In this document: positions 11,484 through 19,481 of the stretch, piece after piece | Numbering within the stretch: the stretch's first letter is position 1 | Layout of the letters: every line of letters starts with the position of its first letter | Assembly: GCF_007753095.1 (NCBI RefSeq) | Contig: NZ_CP036348.1 | Span: forward strand, 5,061,411-5,125,410 | Source of the DNA: Rosistilla carotiformis | GTDB taxonomy: Bacteria > Planctomycetota > Planctomycetia > Pirellulales > Pirellulaceae | Length of the DNA: 64,000 nucleotides | Direction of reading: 5' to 3' | Notes under the pieces: model-generated | What the model was told of the DNA's origin: nothing | The model's database searches: none | Seen by the model: the letters and a program-made list of their open reading frames with translations, nothing else | Made by a program: the position numbers and the translations under genes

Positions 11484-11672
11484 CCGGCTGGACTCGTGTG
11501 GTTGTGTTTCGAAGTGTTGCCAGTTGGCTGTTTAGGATTGCTGCGCTCGATTGCTGTTGCTTTTTGTAAGTTTCATTCGCAGTTCGAGGATCGTGAAATC
11601 GATCCACCGCTCGACTGCTGCTGACAAGTTTCAAGTGCTTCTCTATTCGTTTGTTTTTTTGGAGGTTTTAAG

Positions 11673-12671
11673 ATGAGTCGTCGTCGTTCAGGTTTTACGT
11701 TAGTGGAATTATTGGTGGTCATTGCGATCATCGGCATCTTGGTTGGGCTGTTGCTCCCCGCGGTCCAAGCGGCTCGCGAAGCGGCCCGCCGGATGCAGTG
11801 CAGCAACAATCTGAAGCAGATTGGTTTGGCGTTGCACAACTACCACGACACCTACAAAAAATTTCCTGCTGCTTGGTTGGCCAACAGTGGTGAGGCAGGC
11901 GTCGCCACGCTGGACAAATCGTACTGGGGCTGGGGCGCATCGATCCTGCCGTTTGTTGAACAGCAACCGCTGTTCGATGCATTACAAGTTGGGACGATCA
12001 AGCTGCACGATGCTGCCAACACCCCCGCTCTGTTGACATTGATGCAATCCCCGGTCGCCGCGTTCCGCTGCCCATCGGATGTTGCCCCCGATTTCAACAC
12101 GCACGCCGAACGCAAAATGCACTCCGGCCTTGCCGGTGCTAGTGACGCGCAGATCGCAACCAGCAACTACGTCGCCAGCAACGATACCTGGGAACCGCGA
12201 GACGACCCACGCGCTGGCGAAAAAGGGCCTTTTGAAGAGAACGACAACGCAGCGTTCCGCGACATCATCGACGGTACTGCCAACACGATCGCAGTGGGCG
12301 AACGGCGCTGGCAGCACCGCGCTCCCAACGGCAACCTGCGAATCGAAGCTGCCGGAACGGTTTTTGGTATCGGCGACAAGAAGAACACCGGTTGGACTTC
12401 TGCGGTTGTCGGCACTGGAATCGTGAAGATGAACACTTTGCAAGATTCATGGCGTTGCCAACAAGGCTTCTCCAGCATGCATCCGGGAGGGGCGATGTTT
12501 GTCTTCTGTGATGGCAGCGTGCACTTCATTGCCGAAACCGTTGAGTTTGAAATGAACGCAGAAACCAGCGTGACCAGTTCCAACTATCAAATGAATCTGC
12601 ACGGCGGATACGACAACGTTTACAACAAGCTGATCGCTCGTGATGACGGTCGTCCTGTAACCCTGCCGTAG
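11673..12671 (+). CDS. DUF1559 prepilin-like protein
   Basis: A 332-residue protein with a type IV prepilin-like N-terminus: [20 protein letters not shown], then [20 protein letters not shown], with cleavage expected between G and F. The body has the DUF1559 landmarks [26 protein letters not shown] near residue 130, RDIIDGTANTIAVGER, and the C-terminal HPGGAMFVFCDGSVHFI. Planctomycetes carry dozens of such pseudopilin-like genes; role unproven, probably a periplasmic or surface component. A strong GGAGG lies 7-9 bases before the ATG, and a hairpin terminator follows the stop. Confidence 0.93.
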   Translation: MSRRRSGFTLVELLVVIAIIGILVGLLLPAVQAAREAARRMQCSNNLKQIGLALHNYHDTYKKFPAAWLANSGEAGVATLDKSYWGWGASILPFVEQQPLFDALQVGTIKLHDAANTPALLTLMQSPVAAFRCPSDVAPDFNTHAERKMHSGLAGASDAQIATSNYVASNDTWEPRDDPRAGEKGPFEENDNAAFRDIIDGTANTIAVGERRWQHRAPNGNLRIEAAGTVFGIGDKKNTGWTSAVVGTGIVKMNTLQDSWRCQQGFSSMHPGGAMFVFCDGSVHFIAETVEFEMNAETSVTSSNYQMNLHGGYDNVYNKLIARDDGRPVTLP

Positions 12672-12701
12672 TTTCACGACTTCGAATTCACGCGTTTAAC
12701 G

Positions 12702-12739
12702 AAAAGACTCCTCACACATTCCGTGCGAGGAGTCTTTTT
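12702..12739 (+). terminator. Rho-independent terminator after DUF1559 gene
   Basis: AAAAGACTCCTC and GAGGAGTCTTTT pair around a 13-base loop, followed by a T-run. It lies 30 bases after the DUF1559 stop. The A-rich left arm means it could also serve the minus-strand haem-protein gene ending at 12793. Confidence 0.85.
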
Positions 12740-12792
12740 GATGCGCACCGAATGAACGAAGGAACCTCCGCTCCGTCCCCTCCTCCGCTGAC

Positions 12793-13377
12793 CTACTTCT
12801 CGCTGGTATCAGGGGATTGGGCGAGCACGGGGATGCTAATCACAAGCCCCGTGAATTTGGCTTCTTTTGTTGGTTTCTTGAAGAACCCGTCGTGGCAACC
12901 GATGCACCCGCCCGACATCGGGATCGCGGTGGCGCGTCGATAGTAGCCATCTTCGACGATGTCGACCGCTGGCTTCCCATTGGCGATCTCGTCGGCAGCG
13001 TGCTGTTCGAACTTTGTCTTCGGTTTGTGATGGATGCTCATCGGTTTTAGGTTGACCGAAATCCAACGCGCTTCGGTGTGGGAGTCGCGCTGAATCTCTT
13101 CGAAGATATCCTCCATCGCTCGAGCTGGCACAATCGCTCGTCCACCATGGAAATAGCGGTGGTGCATCACATCAAGCGTCGCGCCGTAGATGTCGTGCAT
13201 CAGCCGAGCGCGTTGGCGAGCCTCCGCAACGGGCATCCGCTTCGCATCGCGGACCGCTTGAGTTTCGGCTTCAGCTTTTTCAGGTGCGGGAGGATCGCCG
13301 CGGCCAACCTGCAACGGAACACCGATCACGGCGATGGCACACGCTCGAATCATCCACCCGCGGAATCTCATCGCCAT
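12793..13377 (-). CDS. Exported DUF3365 (Tll0287-like) haem-domain protein
   Basis: A 194-residue protein with a signal peptide (MAMRFRGWMIRACAIAVIGV) and a single domain that resembles the DUF3365/Tll0287 fold, a PAS-like c-type haem domain. Visible parts are RLMHDIYGATLDVMHHRYFH, RDSHTEARWISVNLKPMS, DEIANGKPAVDI and the haem motif CIGCHDGFFKKP. TTAGGAGA sits just ahead of the chosen ATG; the open frame to 13674 is only a shadow of the regulator gene. It lies 16 bases after the Rrf2 gene, so they form an operon. A role in sensing or transferring electrons or gas ligands is inferred. Confidence 0.82.
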   Translation of the reverse strand: MAMRFRGWMIRACAIAVIGVPLQVGRGDPPAPEKAEAETQAVRDAKRMPVAEARQRARLMHDIYGATLDVMHHRYFHGGRAIVPARAMEDIFEEIQRDSHTEARWISVNLKPMSIHHKPKTKFEQHAADEIANGKPAVDIVEDGYYRRATAIPMSGGCIGCHDGFFKKPTKEAKFTGLVISIPVLAQSPDTSEK

Positions 13378-13393
13378 TCTCCTAAGCCTTGGT

Positions 13394-13813
13394 CTAAACT
13401 TCACACAGCGGCACGATCGGGCTGGTCGATTCGACCAACTGTTTGATCGTGACACCTCGAAATGCCTCTTCCGTCGCCGCGTAGGCGCGGTCGAGTTCGG
13501 CATGCAGCGGACACAGTTCGGTGTGCGACGCAAGCCCCAACGGGCACTTGCGGATCCGTTCCAGTGGCCCCACGGCGTTGACGACTTCCAGAATCGTGAC
13601 CTCTCCCGTTTCGCGAGCCAGCAGATAACCGCCTCCCGGCCCCGGCCGCGATTGAACCAACCCCGCCGCGGCAAGATCCTGCAACACGCGATTCAGATAG
13701 CGACGCGGGACTTTGGTTTTCTCCGCGAGGGAGTCGGCCGGCGAGGACTCGCCGGGCTGGGCTCCCAAGCAGGCGACCGCCCGCAGCGCGTATTCAGCTG
13801 TTTTAGAAAGCAT
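13394..13813 (-). CDS. Rrf2-family transcriptional regulator
   Basis: A 139-residue protein beginning [19 protein letters not shown], the typical Rrf2 start, followed by the winged helix ([53 protein letters not shown]). Cysteines in [16 protein letters not shown] and in the C-terminal LCEV recall the cluster-binding cysteines of IscR/NsrR members, although the third is far from the usual place. It heads the operon with the DUF3365 protein and is divergent from another CxxCH protein, so iron-sulfur, nitric-oxide or redox control of this module is likely. Longer frames to 14158 are rejected. Confidence 0.9.
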   Translation of the reverse strand: MLSKTAEYALRAVACLGAQPGESSPADSLAEKTKVPRRYLNRVLQDLAAAGLVQSRPGPGGGYLLARETGEVTILEVVNAVGPLERIRKCPLGLASHTELCPLHAELDRAYAATEEAFRGVTIKQLVESTSPIVPLCEV

Positions 13814-13873
13814 GGTGGCTTCTCTCGATGGGATCGCAAGAACTGGTTTCGGCAGCCGCACTCGACCCGTTTC

Positions 13874-13902
13874 TTGACACACAGAACTCAATTCTATACA
13901 CT
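13874..13902 (+). promoter_or_regulatory. Candidate promoter/operator between Rrf2 and the haem-protein gene
   Basis: TTGACA (13874-13879), 17 bases, then TACACT (13897-13902). The spacer carries the small dyad AGAA-CTCAA-TTCT (13883-13895), placed where Rrf2 proteins often bind. Promoter reading from sequence; regulator binding is inference. Confidence 0.5.
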
Positions 13903-14031
13903 TTGGTGCAGGTTCGCAATCGCAACGCAAACCGTTGCCCCCAAGCCTAACGCCCCTTCCCCGATCAACGCCAGGCGTGATCGACGCCCCCTCCCTTTCC
14001 CACCTATAGCGTTGCTGGAGCAAAAGACCCG

Positions 14032-15342
14032 ATGAACACTCCCCTCCGAATCGTTCGCTCCTCGGCTTTGTTGACCATCGTATTGCTCGCGGCTCCGTCG
14101 ACCGCGGACGCCCAAACGGACACCTATGAAAGGCCGCCGATCGATTACCACAAGGCATCGGTCGACGATCGGATCACTCAGTTGTCGGCGAAGCTCGAAT
14201 CGGGGGAATTGCAGCTTCATTTCGACCATCAGCACGGCTACCTCGCGTCGGTGCTCGAAGCGTTAGATATTCCCGTCAGTTCGCAAACGCTTGTCTTTTC
14301 GAAGACCAGTTTGCAGCGCACCCGCATTGCGCCTCGAACCCCGCGCGCCCTTTATTTCAACGACGACGTGTACGTCGGATGGTGCGTGCGCGGCGACGTA
14401 TTAGAGATCGCCGCGACCGATCCGCGTCAAGGAGCGACCTTCTATACGCTGGAGCAAACGAAATCGAAACCGCCCAAATTTGTGCGTGATCGCGGCCAAT
14501 GTCTCTCCTGTCACGCCAGCAGCCGCACCCAATATGTCCCCGGTTATTTGGTCCGCAGCGTCTATCCCGACTCCGACGGCCAGCCAATTTTGGGGAGCGG
14601 TACGTTCACGACTGACCAGACGAGCCCGATGGAGGAGCGTTGGGGCGGATGGTATGTCACGGGATCCCACGGCGCGATGCGGCACATGGGGAACATGGTC
14701 TTCAGTGAAGCGGAGAGTGCCCAGCCGGAGCTGGACCGAGGTGCAAATCTTCAGACCCTCGACACGTTGCTATCGACCAACCGCTACCTTTCTCCGCACA
14801 GCGATATCGTCGCGTTGATGGTGTTGGAACACCAAACGCAGATGCACAACGCAATCGCTGCGGCGAACTACGAAACGCGTCAGGCGTTGCATCAATCGTT
14901 TCAGATGAACAAGTTCTTGGAACGCGAAGAGGGACACATCAGCGAGAGTGCCCATCGGCGAATCGAAGCGTCGGCCGACCGCGTGCTGCGATACCTGTTG
15001 ATGCGCGACGAATTTGAACTGAGCGATCAGGTCTCCGGCAGCAGCACGTTTGCCAACGACTTCACCGCGCGTGGCATCAAAGATTCCAAGGGGCGTTCGC
15101 TCCGCGACCTCGACTTAAAGCAACGGCTGTTCCGGTATCCGTGCAGCTTTCTGATTTACTCTTCCGCATTTGACGGCCTGCCAGACGAAGTTCGCACGCG
15201 CGTCCTCGACAAACTGGTGGCCATCCTGCAAGGGACCGTCGAATCTCCCGACGATGCTCACCTGACCGCCGAAATGCGACAACAGATCCTCGAGATCCTC
15301 CGCGACACGAAACCGGAATTTGCGATTCGTCTGCCCAGCTAG
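14032..15342 (+). CDS. Exported monohaem (CxxCH) protein of unknown function
   Basis: A 436-residue protein with a signal peptide ([19 protein letters not shown]). The middle has one CLSCH c-type haem motif in [19 protein letters not shown], followed by [20 protein letters not shown] and [10 protein letters not shown], a pattern seen in uncharacterised planctomycete cytochrome-like proteins. The C-terminal half is helical ([20 protein letters not shown]). It is transcribed away from the Rrf2-DUF3365 operon across a shared 218-base region, suggesting co-control by the Rrf2 protein. No enzymatic domain recognised. Confidence 0.72.
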   Translation: MNTPLRIVRSSALLTIVLLAAPSTADAQTDTYERPPIDYHKASVDDRITQLSAKLESGELQLHFDHQHGYLASVLEALDIPVSSQTLVFSKTSLQRTRIAPRTPRALYFNDDVYVGWCVRGDVLEIAATDPRQGATFYTLEQTKSKPPKFVRDRGQCLSCHASSRTQYVPGYLVRSVYPDSDGQPILGSGTFTTDQTSPMEERWGGWYVTGSHGAMRHMGNMVFSEAESAQPELDRGANLQTLDTLLSTNRYLSPHSDIVALMVLEHQTQMHNAIAAANYETRQALHQSFQMNKFLEREEGHISESAHRRIEASADRVLRYLLMRDEFELSDQVSGSSTFANDFTARGIKDSKGRSLRDLDLKQRLFRYPCSFLIYSSAFDGLPDEVRTRVLDKLVAILQGTVESPDDAHLTAEMRQQILEILRDTKPEFAIRLPS

Positions 15343-15387
15343 CGTACTCGGAAACCGACCGGCAACGCCACTTCGTTCAAGCCGCGG

Positions 15388-17943
15388 TTAATGCGCCAAC
15401 AGAAATTCGCTGCTGCTGAGCACACCCCAGACGAGATCTTCCAAAGCTTGGCGTCGGTCCTCTTCTCCTTGCAGCGATGCGAGCAACGCTTCGCGCTCCT
15501 GGTCGGTCGGTTGCCGCGACAAGGCGGCTAGAAAGACTTGATCGATGATCGTGCCATCGTCCAGCCCGTCGGCGATCCAACGCGACAGTCGATTCTCTTT
15601 GGCGGCCAGTTTCTGGTTGATCGTGTCACCATTGCTCAGATGCAACACCTGGACCACGCTCGGTTCGTCGCTGCGCTCGCATTCACACGTGATGTCGCGG
15701 GTGTTGCGACCAAACGTTTGCAGAAAGTAACTGGCGACCGCAGAATCATATAACTGCAGCGCCCGCGTCCCCTTGGGATACAGATCGGTCTTCTGCATGT
15801 CGGCACCGGGGAACGAGATCTGCGTGAACTCGGTCGGCGCATCGGTCACGTCGGAGATCGCATCCAACAATACCTCCGCCATCAAACGCCGCGGGTAATA
15901 GTGCGAGTAGAACCGCTTTTCCGCAGCGTTTTCCGGCAGCGATTGACTGCTCCGCTGATAGGTCTCCGATTGCAGAATCGTTCGCATCAGCGACTTCAAA
16001 TCGAATCCGCTGTCGATCAAATGTTGCGACGCCGCGGCCAACAAAGCTTCGTTCGACGCGGGGTTGCTGACACGCATGTCGTCGACCGATTCCACCAGTC
16101 CGACACCGAAGAAGTTGGCCCAGACGCGGTTGGTGATCGAACGGGCGAAGTAGGGGTTTTCGGGCGAGGTCAGCCAATCGGCTAGGTATTCGCGGCGGTC
16201 GGCCGGATCATCGATCTCCATCGGAGGTGCATCCAACGGCGCCGGCGGTTGTGGTTTGCCGGTCAATGGTTGGATCAGATCGCCTCGATCCAGCACGACC
16301 AGCGTCCGATTGCCGTCGCCGTTGCGACTGTCTCCGCCCCAGCCTTTGGCACGCACGCGAGCGAACAGGTTCGCCATCGCATAATATTGATCGTTGGTCC
16401 ACTTTTCCAACGGGTGATTGTGGCACTTGGCGCACGCGATCGACAAACCGAGGAACGCCTGGCTAGCGTTTTCGGTCATCTCTTCGGGCGTCTGATGATT
16501 GGCAAAAAAGTTGGTCGCTCCGTTTTCGAACGACGACCCGCGAGAGGTCAGGATCTCGCGGACAAACACATCCCAAGGCGTTCCCGCTTCGACATGGCTG
16601 CGGATCCATTGGTAAAACGACTCGACCGCCTTGGGCCGCAATTTCGATCCGTTGACCAACAGGATGTCCGACCAACGGTAGCTCCAGTAGTCGACGAATT
16701 CGGGCTGCACCAACAACTGCTCGATCAATTGATCCCGCTTGTCGGGCGAATCATCCGCCAGATACGACTGGGTCTCGTCGATCGACGGCAGCCGTCCGAT
16801 CGTGTCCAAATAAGCGCGACGCAGAAATTCGCTCTCCCCCGCCCGATCGCTGGGCGGAATGTTCAACTGCTTCAACTGTTTCAGCACCTCGCGATCGATG
16901 AAGTTCCGCGGCTGCAGCTTTGCAAACTGCGCGTCGCTCACCTCTTGAGCATACGGAACGGTCACGTTGGCGTTCACGATCTGACTGGCAAACCAAGCGG
17001 TGATCGCTCCCACGCCCGGACCCGTGACCGTTACCAATCCTTGGTCGTCGACGCGTGCCGCCGCGTCGTTGGTGCTCGACCATCGAACCCACTGCGTGAC
17101 GTCTTTGATTCGACCGTTGCTGTAGTGCGCACGGACAACCAATTGCTGCGAGTCTCCCTTTGCCAACCGAACCGCTTTGGGCAGGACTTCGATCTTCGCA
17201 AGCGTCGGATCTTCGTCGGCGGGCCCCGGCGCACCGGCAGAAATCCAATCCAGCAGCAGCTTGTAATCAGCGGACTCCTTCGGCAACCGGACGCCTCCCT
17301 TGTGCGGGATCATCCCGCTCGGCTTGGCAACGATCAGGCTGCGGGCGGGATCAGCTAGCTCGACCCGACGTCCGCGCAACTGCTGCGAGATATTGAAGTA
17401 GTCGCCATGGCTGTCATACCCCAACAACGACAACCGAAAACCACCTTTGCCCGCCAATGCGCCATGGCACGCGCCGCTGTTGCACGCCGCTTTGGCCAAC
17501 ACGGCTTGGACATCGCTGGCGAACCGAATCGTTTGCGGAACGTCGGCCAAGCGAACGATCACCATCGCCGTTGCCGTGTTGCCCGCCGCATCGGTCGCGA
17601 TCAATTCGGTCTGCCCTTCCCCCACCGCGATGACTCGCCCATCGGCGACGCGGACGATCCCATCGGTCTTCGGTTTCAGGTCGACTCCGCCGGTGATCTG
17701 CCCCGCGACGCGACCGTCGACAACCTGTTGGACCAGAAAACGCTGCGATGCCTCCTGCCCGGTCAGTTCGATCTTTTCAGGCAGAATGCGAAGCGTGGTT
17801 TGGGCGAAAGCAGCCGGCGCGAACGCAAGTGCGGCGGTCAGCAGAAGAGCGATACGTTGCATGATGGTGAAGCGGAGCCGAAGGTGGGAAACGGAGAGGC
17901 GCGGTGGGCGTGGGGACGCAACGTTGGAAGGACGGGAGATCAT
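15388..17943 (-). CDS. DUF1549/DUF1553 protein with BIG2-like domains
   Basis: An 851-residue exported protein: signal peptide (MQRIALLLTAALAFAPAAFA), Ig-like BIG2 segments (GQTELIATDAAGNTATAMVI; later LAKGDSQQLVVRAHYSNGRI), a cytochrome-like segment with CNSGACHGALAGKGGFRLSL, DUF1549 (RRAYLDTIGRLPSIDE, CAKCHNHPLEKWTNDQYY) and DUF1553 (NPYFARSITNRVWANFFGVG). Its ATG at 17943 overlaps the stop of the upstream DUF1501 gene (ATGA), favouring coupling; the ATG at 17862 gives a tighter signal peptide and is the alternative. The first haem-like motif is C-x4-C-H rather than C-x2-C-H. Confidence 0.88.
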   Translation of the reverse strand: MISRPSNVASPRPPRLSVSHLRLRFTIMQRIALLLTAALAFAPAAFAQTTLRILPEKIELTGQEASQRFLVQQVVDGRVAGQITGGVDLKPKTDGIVRVADGRVIAVGEGQTELIATDAAGNTATAMVIVRLADVPQTIRFASDVQAVLAKAACNSGACHGALAGKGGFRLSLLGYDSHGDYFNISQQLRGRRVELADPARSLIVAKPSGMIPHKGGVRLPKESADYKLLLDWISAGAPGPADEDPTLAKIEVLPKAVRLAKGDSQQLVVRAHYSNGRIKDVTQWVRWSSTNDAAARVDDQGLVTVTGPGVGAITAWFASQIVNANVTVPYAQEVSDAQFAKLQPRNFIDREVLKQLKQLNIPPSDRAGESEFLRRAYLDTIGRLPSIDETQSYLADDSPDKRDQLIEQLLVQPEFVDYWSYRWSDILLVNGSKLRPKAVESFYQWIRSHVEAGTPWDVFVREILTSRGSSFENGATNFFANHQTPEEMTENASQAFLGLSIACAKCHNHPLEKWTNDQYYAMANLFARVRAKGWGGDSRNGDGNRTLVVLDRGDLIQPLTGKPQPPAPLDAPPMEIDDPADRREYLADWLTSPENPYFARSITNRVWANFFGVGLVESVDDMRVSNPASNEALLAAASQHLIDSGFDLKSLMRTILQSETYQRSSQSLPENAAEKRFYSHYYPRRLMAEVLLDAISDVTDAPTEFTQISFPGADMQKTDLYPKGTRALQLYDSAVASYFLQTFGRNTRDITCECERSDEPSVVQVLHLSNGDTINQKLAAKENRLSRWIADGLDDGTIIDQVFLAALSRQPTDQEREALLASLQGEEDRRQALEDLVWGVLSSSEFLLAH

Positions 17944-19319
17944 GAAAACAGTTCGTGAATTTCTCGGGCCCCAAAATTCACCAGCGGGAAAGGCCGTCCC
18001 GCCGGGCCGGGCAGTTCGGTATCCAAATCCAATCCCAGGCTGTGAAAGATCGTCGCCACCACTTCGTCAGCCGCCGCGGGACGCTCCGCTGGCACCGCAC
18101 CATTGGGATCGCTGGCCCCGATCGCGCGGCCCCCTTGGACGCCGCCACCGGCGAAATAGGTGGTGAAGCACTGCGGCCAGTGATCGCGGCCGCCGGCCGG
18201 ATTCACTTTCGGTGTCCGTCCAAATTCAGCGAGGCACGCGACAAGGGTCGAATCGATCATCCCACGGTCGGCCAGATCTTCGATCAACGCGGAATAACCT
18301 TGATCGTACATCGGGGCGACGATGTCGCGCATCCCTTCGATGCTCGTGAACGGTTTGCTGCCGTGAATATCCCAAGTGATCTCGTTGAAGACGGTCAGGA
18401 AGGTGTTGATCGTGACAAACCGCACGCCCCCTTCGATCAATCGCCGCGCCAACAGACAGCACTGGCCAAAGCGATTCATGCCGTACCGCTCGCGAACCTT
18501 CATCGGCTCTTTCGCGAGATCGAATGCGTTGCGAGCTTCGGGACTGGTCATCATCCGGTACGCCGATTCAAAGCTGCCGTCCAACAACTGAGCCGTCTCG
18601 CTCGATTCGAAATTTGTCATCGTCTGTTCGACGATCTCACGCATCTTGCGACGGCGATCGATCCGAGCTTGGCCGATCGAATCGGGAGGCAACAAATCGG
18701 GAACCTGGAAGTTCGGCTGCGACGGATCGGCCATCAACGCAAACGGATCGTAGCGTTTGCCAAGAAATCCGCCCGCTTGGCCGTTGGGCAGATTCCCACC
18801 GCCGCGGCCCATCGTTTCGGGCAGCACGACGTGAGCCGGCAGATCGCTCCGACGACCGCGAAGATAGTCGACGACGGCGCCGGCGTGCGGGTAGTTCACG
18901 CCGCCGGTGAACAATCGCCCAGTCTGCATCATCTGCCAACCGGCATCGTGCACCGCCGCGCCGCGATGGAAACAGGATCGCACTAGCGAAAACTTGTCGG
19001 CGATCTTGGCGTGCTGCGGCAAGATCTCGGAGATCTGAAACTCGCCGCTGGCCGTCGAGATCGGCTTAAACGGACCGCGAACCTCCGCCGGCGCATCGGG
19101 CTTCATATCGAAGGTGTCCAATTGGCTGGGCGCACCGAGGTTGAAGATCATGATGCAGCTGTGATCTTCTTTGGCGGGGTCGACCTTCCCCGCCTCGCGA
19201 GCCGCGACGTAGCTGGGCAATCCCAAGCCCAACATCCCGAGGGTGCCGACCTGCAGAAAATCTCGCCGAGTTGTTCCGTTGCATGTCTGGGCTTTGCCGC
19301 GTCCAATCAGATCTAACAT
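17940..19319 (-). CDS. DUF1501 domain protein, Tat-exported
   Basis: A 459-residue protein with a Tat signal (CNGTTRRDFLQVGTLGMLG). DUF1501 landmarks are CIMIFNLGAPSQLDTFDMKP, SLVRSCFHRGAAVHDAGWQM, GGVRFVTINTFLTVFNEITW, ACLAEFGRTPKVNPAGGRDH and YFAGGGVQGGRAIGASD. It precedes and overlaps the DUF1553 gene, the reverse of the gene order in the 4-8 kb pair. The frame is open to 19427, but the upstream part lacks a Tat-compatible start. Function unproven; partner of the DUF1553 protein by conserved neighbourhood. Confidence 0.88.
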   Translation of the reverse strand: MLDLIGRGKAQTCNGTTRRDFLQVGTLGMLGLGLPSYVAAREAGKVDPAKEDHSCIMIFNLGAPSQLDTFDMKPDAPAEVRGPFKPISTASGEFQISEILPQHAKIADKFSLVRSCFHRGAAVHDAGWQMMQTGRLFTGGVNYPHAGAVVDYLRGRRSDLPAHVVLPETMGRGGGNLPNGQAGGFLGKRYDPFALMADPSQPNFQVPDLLPPDSIGQARIDRRRKMREIVEQTMTNFESSETAQLLDGSFESAYRMMTSPEARNAFDLAKEPMKVRERYGMNRFGQCCLLARRLIEGGVRFVTINTFLTVFNEITWDIHGSKPFTSIEGMRDIVAPMYDQGYSALIEDLADRGMIDSTLVACLAEFGRTPKVNPAGGRDHWPQCFTTYFAGGGVQGGRAIGASDPNGAVPAERPAAADEVVATIFHSLGLDLDTELPGPAGRPFPLVNFGAREIHELFS

Positions 19320-19481
19320 CGTCGATAATTCCTCATTCGCTCGCTGCCTGCGGTCGGCTGCTGGTAAAACTAGCCAAAGGCAGGCAGGCGCCCACCAGTC
19401 TCGCTGGACTGGCAAATCAGCCCCCAATATTTCGCTGCATCCATGTTAGCCGATCCGGTAGAGCCCGCAAAGTTTATTGGC

